A stretch of DNA of 20,295 bases, taken from contig DJCX01000025.1 in NCBI GenBank assembly GCA_002430755.1, positions 1 through 20,295 on the forward strand, given 5' to 3'. The translations under genes were made by a program, and so were the position numbers. The stretch is from Flavobacteriales bacterium UBA5939. Lineage in GTDB: Bacteria; Bacteroidota; Bacteroidia; Flavobacteriales; Schleiferiaceae. Positions 14,581 to 20,295 of the stretch are shown in pieces. Within the stretch, counting starts at the first letter, position 1, and each line of letters begins with the position of its first letter. Below the pieces are notes generated by a model. It was not told the origin of the DNA. It saw only the letters and a list, made by a program, of their open reading frames with translations, and made no database searches.

Positions 14581-14928
14581 ATGATCAAAGTATACCACAA
14601 TCCGCGCTGTAGAAAATCACGTGAAGCCCTGGCTTATTTGGAAGAGAAAGGCATTTCTTTTGAAGTGCGCCAATACATGAAGGACGAGGAAAGTATGACC
14701 GCTTCAGAGCTTGAGGAGGTGCTAGACGCCCTAAATATGGATGCGCTCGATCTTGTACGCAAGAACGAGACGTTGTGGAAGGAAGAATACCGCGACCTAG
14801 AGCTGGGCGAAGATGAGATTATCTTGGCGATGATTGAAAACCCGCGCTTGATGGAACGTCCCATCATTCTGAACGGCGATAAGGCTGTTGTGGCCCGTCC
14901 GGCTGAGAAAGCGGAGGAGGTGCTTTAG
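14581..14928 (+). CDS. arsC: ArsC-family arsenate reductase-like protein
   Basis: The 115-residue thioredoxin-fold protein belongs to the glutaredoxin-dependent ArsC family. Cys10 lies in HNPRCRKSRE, at the position of the arsenate-attacking cysteine. Arg60, Arg93 (ERPIIL) and Arg106 (ARPAEK) match the three conserved arginines that hold arsenate in the E. coli plasmid enzyme, so the catalytic set looks complete. Related YffB/Spx-type proteins share the fold, so a role outside arsenic chemistry is possible; there is no arsB, acr3 or arsR in the window. The ATG lies one base after the stop of the large secreted protein, with which it is probably co-transcribed. The terminator at 14944-14973 follows. 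Confidence 0.85.
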   Translation: MIKVYHNPRCRKSREALAYLEEKGISFEVRQYMKDEESMTASELEEVLDALNMDALDLVRKNETLWKEEYRDLELGEDEIILAMIENPRLMERPIILNGDKAVVARPAEKAEEVL

Positions 14929-14943
14929 AAACTATATCAAACA

Positions 14944-14973
14944 AAAAAGCCCGAGCGTGAGCTCGGGCTTTTT
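14944..14973. terminator. Perfect bidirectional intrinsic terminator between arsC and the 57-residue membrane-protein gene
   Basis: AAAAAGCCCGAGC (14944-14956) pairs without mismatch with GCTCGGGCTTTTT (14961-14973) around a GTGA loop. The A-run on the left and T-run on the right make it functional in both directions. It lies 15 bases after the arsC stop and 21 bases beyond the stop of the convergent small membrane-protein gene. Confidence 0.95.
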
Positions 14974-14994
14974 CAATATTAATGATCTTCAGAA

Positions 14995-15168
14995 TTACTC
15001 TGCAGATTCTTCTTCTTTGTGACCGATGATTGCGTGAGCAATCTTTGGATTAACAGATTCCAAGCCAATCAATGTCAACCAGTAGCCTACGAATAGACCC
15101 AAGAAAGCGAGCATTGAGAAACCCATGAGGGCAACAACTAAGAATACGAGGAAACCTATAAATTTCAT
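14995..15168 (-). CDS. 57-residue small membrane protein, function unknown
   Basis: This short gene starts at an ATG at 15168-15166 and encodes 57 residues. Residues 3-35 are strongly hydrophobic (IGFLVFLVVALMGFSMLAFL, then LGLFVGYWLTLIGL), enough for one long or two short membrane spans. A polar tail, SVNPKIAHAIIGHKEEESAE, follows. There is no lipobox or cleavable signal. I know no matching family. Support for it being real comes from its position: it occupies a gap with no other gene, ends just before a perfect bidirectional terminator, and has upstream TATCTTTA (minus strand, 15189-15196), one mismatch from the -7 consensus, with a TTG 22 bases further upstream, 20 bases before the ATG. 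Confidence 0.65.
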   Translation of the reverse strand: MKFIGFLVFLVVALMGFSMLAFLGLFVGYWLTLIGLESVNPKIAHAIIGHKEEESAE

Positions 15169-15288
15169 AAGTGTTTGTTTAGTGGCGGTAAAGATAAGTA
15201 GTGGAATTGATTTAGTTCCAACTTTAAGCTAAAAATTGACAGCTGCCAAGATAGCAGGCGAAGATGATGCTGCAGAATTTCTGTGCCC

Positions 15289-15296
15289 TAAATTTG
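15289..15296 (+). promoter_or_regulatory. Bacteroidota -7 promoter box for fumC
   Basis: TAAATTTG matches TAnnTTTG exactly and ends 37 bases before the fumC ATG. No convincing -33 TTG was found at the usual spacing. Confidence 0.5.
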
Positions 15297-15333
15297 TAGT
15301 TCAAGAACTGAGAATCAATTAGTCATTATTACG

Positions 15334-16728
15334 ATGGAATACAGAATTGAGCACGACACCATGGGTGAAGTAAAAGTACCGGCAGATAAGTACTGGGGTG
15401 CACAGACAGAGCGTTCGCGCAATAACTTTAAGATTGGCCCGGCGGGCACGATGCCGCTTGAAATCATTGAAGGTTTTGCGTATTTGAAAAAGGCTGCGGC
15501 ATATGCGAATTGCGATGCAGGCGTCTTGACGGAGGAGAAGCGCGACCTTATTGGTGCCGTATGCGACGAGATTCTAGAAGGCAAGCACAACGACCAGTTT
15601 CCATTGGTGGTGTGGCAAACCGGTTCAGGTACGCAGAGTAATATGAATACGAACGAGGTGATCGCGAATCGTGCCCACGTACTAGCTGGAAATACACTTG
15701 GCGAAGGCGATAGATTGATTCACCCGAACGATGACGTAAACAAGAGCCAGAGCTCGAACGACACCTTCCCAACAGGTATGCACATTGCCATCTACAAGAA
15801 AGTGATCGAGAACACCATCCCGTCTGTGGAATTACTCCGCGATACGTTGGAGGCAAAGAGCAAAGAGTTTTGGAAGGTGGTAAAGATTGGTCGTACGCAC
15901 CTTATGGACGCGACGCCACTTACGGTAGGTCAGGAGTTCTCGGGTTATGTAAGCCAATTGAACCACGGACTAAAAGCATTGAAAAACACCTTGGACCACA
16001 TGAGTGAGATCGCACTAGGCGGTACTGCTGTGGGTACAGGAATTAATACTCCAGAAGGCTATTCAGAGACGGTGGCGAAATACATCGCAGAGTTTACTGG
16101 TATGCCGTTTCGTACTGCTGAAAACAAGTTTGAAGCCCTTGCCGCTCACGATGCCTTAGTGGAGACACACGGTGCATTGAACCAATTGGCAGTGAGCTTG
16201 AACAAGATTGCAAATGATATTCGTTTGTTGGCTTCAGGTCCGCGTTCAGGAATTGGTGAGCTGATCATTCCAGCCAATGAGCCAGGATCGTCAATCATGC
16301 CAGGAAAAGTAAATCCAACGCAGGCTGAGGCTATGACCATGGTATGTGCACAGGTAATGGGTAACCACACTACAGTTACTGTGGCAGGTGCTCAGGGTCA
16401 CTACGAGCTCAATGTATTTAAGCCAGTGATGGCGTACAACGTTTTGCAAAGTGCAGAGCTTATTGGAGATGCATGTGTGAGCTTCAACAACAACTGTGCG
16501 GTGGGTATTGAGCCTAATTACAAGGCGATCGAGAACCATTTGAACAACTCGTTAATGCTCGTTACTGCACTCAATACTAAGATTGGTTACGAGAAGGCTG
16601 CGAAGATTGCGAAGACCGCACACGAGAACGGAACTACTTTGAAACAAGAGGCCGTCAACTTAGGCTACCTCACTGCCGAGGAGTTCGATGAGTGGGTGCG
16701 TCCAGAAACTATGGTAGGTAAGCTGTAA
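15334..16728 (+). CDS. fumC: Class II fumarate hydratase
   Basis: The 464-residue enzyme interconverts fumarate and L-malate in the TCA cycle; class II members are iron-free homotetramers. It begins MEYRIEHDTMGEVKVPADKY, has the GSGTQSNMNTNEV substrate-binding stretch, GRTHLMDATPL with the active-site His189, and the superfamily signature GSSIMPGKVN (318-327) with the catalytic serine loop. Length and order are normal. It has its own promoter box and is not in an operon. The convergent DUF389 gene ends 19 bases downstream; I see a T-run (16729-16735) right after the stop but no stem to make it a terminator. Confidence 0.97.
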   Translation: MEYRIEHDTMGEVKVPADKYWGAQTERSRNNFKIGPAGTMPLEIIEGFAYLKKAAAYANCDAGVLTEEKRDLIGAVCDEILEGKHNDQFPLVVWQTGSGTQSNMNTNEVIANRAHVLAGNTLGEGDRLIHPNDDVNKSQSSNDTFPTGMHIAIYKKVIENTIPSVELLRDTLEAKSKEFWKVVKIGRTHLMDATPLTVGQEFSGYVSQLNHGLKALKNTLDHMSEIALGGTAVGTGINTPEGYSETVAKYIAEFTGMPFRTAENKFEALAAHDALVETHGALNQLAVSLNKIANDIRLLASGPRSGIGELIIPANEPGSSIMPGKVNPTQAEAMTMVCAQVMGNHTTVTVAGAQGHYELNVFKPVMAYNVLQSAELIGDACVSFNNNCAVGIEPNYKAIENHLNNSLMLVTALNTKIGYEKAAKIAKTAHENGTTLKQEAVNLGYLTAEEFDEWVRPETMVGKL

Positions 16729-16747
16729 TTTTTTTCAGCCTTTAGTA

Positions 16748-18142
16748 TTACGGCATCGGCTGCACCAAGACTTGGTCTTTTTCTAAGCGCATTTTGAGCC
16801 AATCTTCGAGCTGTTTGTTTCTGCGTGGAAGGAGGGTTGAATCTACCTCTGGTTTCCAATCTACAAAGGCTATCGCGATAAGTGCACCATCGGAAACACC
16901 ATCTAGTCCGTACTGCATCGTTCCAATAGAGAAACTCTCGAGATCAGGGTAATTGATGCGGATTTCTGCGCTGAGGTTGGCAGGGATAAGTTGGTTCTCA
17001 AGCTGACTGAGCTGACCCTCAAGTGTGGTGATTTTCTCTTTGTAGGAGCGTGCTTCGTCGCGGCCTTCAGAATAAAGCTGCACCATTTTAGACATCTCTT
17101 CAAGTCCCTGGGCCTCTTTTTCATCTTGTACAATGGAGAGCGAACCCTTAAATTCTTGTTTGAAAGAACCGGACCATTCTTTAGTTAATTCTCCAGGAAC
17201 ACGGTCACCGAAAAGCACCAAAGTAACTTGGGGAGTACCTCCATTAAATGAGATTTCTTTCTTTAAGATTTCGGTACCCGGGTAATCTACAGTCTCTGTA
17301 AGGTAGGTCTCAATCTTCGCTTGGTTGATTGAATCGGTCACAGTGCGGTACATGATGTAAATCGACGGCACAATGATGACGATAAGGCCAATAGAGAAGA
17401 TGCGACTTGTTTTTTTCGCGCGTAATGGGTCTAAAATCTCCACCAACGGGAATCTTAGATAGCGAACGATCAATGTGGTTGACGTTGCTATAAGTACAGT
17501 ATTAATCAAAAAGAGGTAGAGTGCACCGAAGAAGTAGTGCCATTCTCCATGGGCTAATCCATAGCCGGCAGTACATAATGGAGGCATCAATGCAGTGGCA
17601 ATGGCTACCCCTGGAATAACATTAGACTTCTCCTTTCTTGAACCTGCGAGGATTCCGGCGAGACCACCAAAAAATGCTACTAGAACATCCAATAAAGTTG
17701 GATTCGTACGCGCAAACAGCTCATTGGAAGGCGCTGAAATAGGCGAAACCAAGAAGTATACGGCCGAGACAAACAGACCTATACCTACAGCAACCCCAAG
17801 GTTCTTTACCGACCGAGTAAGTAATTTGAAATCATTGATACCAAGACTCAACCCAAGTCCCATGATGGGCCCCATAAGCGGTGAGATTAACATGGCTCCA
17901 ATAACAACCGCTGTGGAATCGACATTTAGGCCGATAGACGCGATGAAGATGGAGAAAATGAGAATCCACAGGCTGAACCCTCGGAATTCAATGTCTTTTT
18001 TAATCCCGTCGATAGTAGCCACTGGATTGGCTAGATCGATGATGGAGAATCGGTCCTTTAAAAAACTTAGTACTGGGGCAATAATGGGCCACTTACTAGT
18101 TGCTGCCCCCAGGAATCCGAGCGGTTTGTTGGTGTTTTCCAC
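16748..18142 (-). CDS. DUF389 family membrane protein with C-terminal coiled coil
   Basis: The 464-residue protein has the DUF389 membrane domain from about residue 55 to 270, with some six hydrophobic segments and the family motif LNVDSTAVVIGAMLISPLMG (72-91), plus GVAIATALMPPLCTAGYGLA (178-197). A long soluble part follows, including a probable coiled coil at 355-385 (YSEGRDEARSYKEKITTLEG onward). DUF389 proteins have no established function. The start is GTG at 18142-18140; no in-frame ATG lies between it and the manC stop. It follows manC by 18 bases, so the two are probably co-transcribed, but that does not by itself link them to one pathway. Confidence 0.85.
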   Translation of the reverse strand: MENTNKPLGFLGAATSKWPIIAPVLSFLKDRFSIIDLANPVATIDGIKKDIEFRGFSLWILIFSIFIASIGLNVDSTAVVIGAMLISPLMGPIMGLGLSLGINDFKLLTRSVKNLGVAVGIGLFVSAVYFLVSPISAPSNELFARTNPTLLDVLVAFFGGLAGILAGSRKEKSNVIPGVAIATALMPPLCTAGYGLAHGEWHYFFGALYLFLINTVLIATSTTLIVRYLRFPLVEILDPLRAKKTSRIFSIGLIVIIVPSIYIMYRTVTDSINQAKIETYLTETVDYPGTEILKKEISFNGGTPQVTLVLFGDRVPGELTKEWSGSFKQEFKGSLSIVQDEKEAQGLEEMSKMVQLYSEGRDEARSYKEKITTLEGQLSQLENQLIPANLSAEIRINYPDLESFSIGTMQYGLDGVSDGALIAIAFVDWKPEVDSTLLPRRNKQLEDWLKMRLEKDQVLVQPMP

Positions 18143-18160
18143 GAAGTAACATTCAATGTT

Positions 18161-19243
18161 CTAAACGAAGTCCTCTCCCAATTCTACGCGAACAGCTTTC
18201 GCGATTTGTTTGATGGCTTGATCGTTTCCTAGAGGAAAAGTTAGTGAAGTTTTATCAGTTTGCACGACAAATTTCCCGTCCAACTCGCTTACGACCAGCG
18301 CCTTGTTTTCTGAGGCATTCACGATAAGGCAGTTTTTACACTGTTGTGCAAGAATATTAGCACCGATCAGCGCATTGCCATTACCGTCTTTAGTACTGAG
18401 TTCATAAACAGCGCCCCAATTACCCAAGTCTGACCAGCCCATCACCGTCGGGATGACACAAACATTATCGGCACGCTCCATCAATCCATAGTCAATGCTG
18501 ATGTTGTCGCATTCGGCATATACTTTGGAAACTGAGTCTGCTTCGTATTTGGTATCTAGGTCGTTCCATGCACGGCCTAGGGTGCTCATTAAATCTGGCA
18601 AATGCTTGTCCAATCCAGCGCTCAGCGCTTCAATATTCCAGATAAACATACCTGCATTCCATAAGAAATCACCACTCTCAATGAAGAGTTTCGCATGTTC
18701 TGCATCTGGTTTCTCGGTAAAAGCCTTTACAGCATAAATATCGCCCTCACCTCTTAACTCGTCGTACTGGATGTAGCCGTAGCCCGTTTCAGGTTTGTTT
18801 GGCTTAATACCGATAGTTACAAAGCAGTCCGAATCATTCGTTTTCTCTAGTCCCTTACGAATCTGCGTTTCAAAGGCATCTTCATCAGAGATAAGGTGAT
18901 CGGCTGGTGTGATAAAAAGGTTTGCGTTGGGATCACGCTTTTTAATCTTGAGCGCGGCATAAGCAATACAAGGTGCTGTATTTCGACGAAGCGGTTCTAG
19001 CAGTATGTTGTCCTCAGGAAGCTCCGGCAGGTGTGCGATGGTTTGAAGGCGGTAGTTAGCATGTGTGACGACGATAATATTTTCTGGTTCGAAAATGCGA
19101 CGAACACGCTTGTAGGTCTGTTGGATTAGACTTTCTCCAGTGCCTAGAAAATCCAAAAATTGCTTTGGCGTTTCCTCGGTCGACATAGGCCAGAATCTAC
19201 TACCGATTCCACCAGCCATAATGACACAGTAAGGAGTTCTCAT
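18161..19243 (-). CDS. manC: Mannose-1-phosphate guanylyltransferase
   Basis: The 360-residue nucleotidyltransferase makes GDP-mannose from GTP and mannose-1-phosphate, for surface polysaccharides and glycoproteins. The N-terminus carries the pyrophosphorylase signature MAGGIGSRFWPMS (9-21) followed by ETPKQFLDF, then EPLRRNTAPCIAYAA, TPADHLI, FTEKPD and WNAGMFIW, and near the end GWSDLGNWGAV. It lacks the C-terminal phosphomannose isomerase domain of bifunctional enzymes, which is why it is shorter. No glycosyltransferase or polysaccharide gene is in the window. It diverges from adk and leads into the DUF389 gene. Confidence 0.93.
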   Translation of the reverse strand: MRTPYCVIMAGGIGSRFWPMSTEETPKQFLDFLGTGESLIQQTYKRVRRIFEPENIIVVTHANYRLQTIAHLPELPEDNILLEPLRRNTAPCIAYAALKIKKRDPNANLFITPADHLISDEDAFETQIRKGLEKTNDSDCFVTIGIKPNKPETGYGYIQYDELRGEGDIYAVKAFTEKPDAEHAKLFIESGDFLWNAGMFIWNIEALSAGLDKHLPDLMSTLGRAWNDLDTKYEADSVSKVYAECDNISIDYGLMERADNVCVIPTVMGWSDLGNWGAVYELSTKDGNGNALIGANILAQQCKNCLIVNASENKALVVSELDGKFVVQTDKTSLTFPLGNDQAIKQIAKAVRVELGEDFV

Positions 19244-19359
19244 GTTTCAGTGCGTTAGTTCTTTCGATTTGGAGTAATAAACTTGCTCAAATCGGATACA
19301 ATAGTACGGATTTCTCAGTTTGGTAGGTATCTTCGCAACCGGAATTAAAAACTATCGAA

Positions 19360-19932
19360 ATGTTAAATCTCGTGTTATTCGGCCCTCCAGGAGCTGGAAA
19401 AGGAACTCAAAGTGAATTTTTAGTAAAGCGCTATTCGCTAGTACATCTAAGTACGGGTGATTTGTTCCGTTTCAACATTAAAAACGAAACAGAATTGGGT
19501 CTTTTGGCGAAATCTTACATCGATAAAGGTGCCCTCGTTCCAGATTCAGTGACCATTTCCATGTTGGAAGATGCAGTGAATAAAAATCCAGATGCTAAGG
19601 GCTTTATTTTCGACGGATTTCCGCGCACGAATGCGCAGGCAGCAGCACTCGATACTTTCTTGGAAGGTCAAGGAACTTCGATCACAAGTATGATTGCTTT
19701 GGAAGTTGCTGAAGAAGAGCTTAAAGTGCGTTTGCTCGAGCGCGGTAAGACCTCAGGTCGCGCTGACGATGCGGATCCTGCAGTAATCCAAAACAGAATC
19801 AACACCTACAACAAAGAGACTGCTCCAGTGAAGGATTTCTATGACGGACAGGGCAAGTACCGCGGTGTGGATGGCGTAGGTTCGATCGAAGAAATTACTG
19901 AGCGTCTAGTTGCGGTTGTTGAATCGTTGTAA
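19360..19932 (+). CDS. adk: Adenylate kinase, short-LID type
   Basis: The 190-residue enzyme balances ATP, ADP and AMP. The P-loop GPPGAGKGT is at 8-16, with STGDLFR (AMP site), FIFDGFPRT and the arginine-bearing RLLERGKTSGRADDAD segment following. The LID is the short form, without the zinc-binding cysteines of the long form, which is usual for Bacteroidota. There is no second kinase nearby. TATCTTCG at 19328-19335 is one mismatch from a -7 box, 24 bases before the ATG. obgE follows in the same direction after a 73-base gap. Confidence 0.96.
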   Translation: MLNLVLFGPPGAGKGTQSEFLVKRYSLVHLSTGDLFRFNIKNETELGLLAKSYIDKGALVPDSVTISMLEDAVNKNPDAKGFIFDGFPRTNAQAAALDTFLEGQGTSITSMIALEVAEEELKVRLLERGKTSGRADDADPAVIQNRINTYNKETAPVKDFYDGQGKYRGVDGVGSIEEITERLVAVVESL

Positions 19933-19961
19933 TCGGTTTTTCTAGACCCACTTACTAATTG

Positions 19962-19969
19962 TACTTTTG
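19962..19969 (+). promoter_or_regulatory. Bacteroidota -7 promoter box for obgE
   Basis: TACTTTTG matches TAnnTTTG exactly, 29 bases after the adk stop and 36 bases before the obgE ATG. Transcription would start at about the first bases of the hairpin at 19971-19999. Confidence 0.5.
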
Positions 19970-19970
19970 C

Positions 19971-20002
19971 AGAGCAGCTGGCCAGTGGCACGCTGCTCTT
20001 TT
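19971..20002 (+). terminator. Hairpin with T-run between adk and obgE
   Basis: AGAGCAGC (19971-19978) pairs perfectly with GCTGCTCT (19992-19999) around a 13-base loop, and a short T-run (19999-20002, then ATT) follows. It has the form of an intrinsic terminator for adk, although the run of T is short. It lies directly after a -7 box and four bases before the obgE ATG, so a regulatory hairpin in the obgE leader is an alternative reading. Confidence 0.5.
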
Positions 20003-20005
20003 ATT

Positions 20006-20295
20006 ATGTCAGGTAGCAACTTCATTGATTACGTAAAAATCTACTGCAAGAGCGGTCGTGGTGGAAAGGGTTCAACACACCTCTTGAGAAACCGTATGAC
20101 TTCCAAGGGCGGTCCAGACGGTGGCGACGGCGGTCGTGGCGGTCACGTAATAGTGCGTGGTAATGCGCAGATGTGGACTTTGCTGCCTTTGAAATACCAA
20201 AAGCACATCAAGGCCTCTTCTGGAGAGAATGGCTCAGGTCAAGAGAAGACCGGTGCAAATGGTGAAGATCGGTACATTGATGTTCCTCTGGGAAC
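20006..20295 (+). CDS. obgE: GTPase ObgE, N-terminal fragment
   Basis: The ATG at 20006 begins a gene that runs off the right edge; about 96 residues are visible. They match the N-terminal Obg domain of this essential ribosome-assembly GTPase: FIDYVKIYCKSGRGGKGS near the start, the glycine-rich GGPDGGDGGRGGHVIVRG, then LLPLKYQKHIKASSGENGSG and the opening of the conserved VPLG. The Obg domain forms polyproline-II-like helices that bind the 50S subunit. The G domain lies outside the window. The adk-obgE order is a common Bacteroidota arrangement. Confidence 0.95.
   Translation, partial: MSGSNFIDYVKIYCKSGRGGKGSTHLLRNRMTSKGGPDGGDGGRGGHVIVRGNAQMWTLLPLKYQKHIKASSGENGSGQEKTGANGEDRYIDVPLG

Noticed and set aside
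14199..14600. A 133-codon open frame on the minus strand
   Set aside because: It is antisense to the C-terminal sorting domain of the large secreted protein and has no features of its own.
17595..18149. A 184-codon open frame on the plus strand
   Set aside because: It lies wholly opposite the DUF389 membrane protein, has no family-like features, and reflects the reverse complement of that gene.
1..20295. Mobile elements, prophage, CRISPR, toxin-antitoxin or defence systems, tRNA and rRNA
   Set aside because: I found no transposase, integrase, inverted repeat pair, spacer array, or structural RNA sequence; all neighbours are conserved housekeeping genes.

Overview
This 20.3 kb window is a stretch of core, vertically inherited chromosome from a member of the Bacteroidota, most likely the Flavobacteriales. 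The clues are the gliding genes gldD and gldE behind ssb and mutY, a large secreted protein with a gliding-associated (type IX secretion, type B) C-terminal domain, a 29-residue basic AURKAIP1/COX24-like ribosomal protein in front of an RNase E/G-family gene, the short form of adenylate kinase, and six exact TAnnTTTG boxes (the Bacteroidota -7 promoter element) in front of genes. A marine Cryomorphaceae-like lineage would fit, but this is a guess. I see no insertion sequence, phage, CRISPR array, tRNA or rRNA.

Layout. 1-1600: the start of an EamA-type transporter on the minus strand, divergent from a CxxxC heavy-metal-binding lipoprotein and heme A synthase (ctaA). 1563-5228 (minus strand): mutY, ssb, gldE, gldD and a DUF2007 gene, packed nose to tail from ssb onward. 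5337-7803 (plus): HU/IHF-type DNA-binding protein, an anchored TPR protein, the bS22-like mini-protein and RNase G, closed by an intrinsic terminator. 7819-8271 (plus): recX, convergent with a minus-strand trio (8268-10094) of threonine aldolase, a divergent TrpF-like barrel and a 55-residue zinc ribbon. 10154-14973 (plus): prfB without the usual programmed frameshift, the 1083-residue type IX secretion substrate and an ArsC-like reductase, ending in a perfect bidirectional terminator. 14995-15168 (minus): a 57-residue membrane protein. 15334-16728 (plus): fumC, convergent with DUF389 and manC (minus). 19360 to the right edge (plus): adk and the start of obgE.

Functionally the window is housekeeping: respiration (ctaA, with a likely copper-handling lipoprotein), base-excision repair and recombination control (mutY, ssb, recX), RNA decay and translation (RNase G, bS22-like, prfB, obgE), central metabolism (fumC, adk, manC, threonine aldolase) and surface motility/secretion (gldD, gldE, the type B substrate). 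I did not find a new multi-gene system. The most worthwhile oddities are the TrpF-like protein with altered active-site motifs, the small proteins that automated calling easily misses, the copper-lipoprotein/ctaA pairing, and the almost leaderless, frameshift-free prfB.
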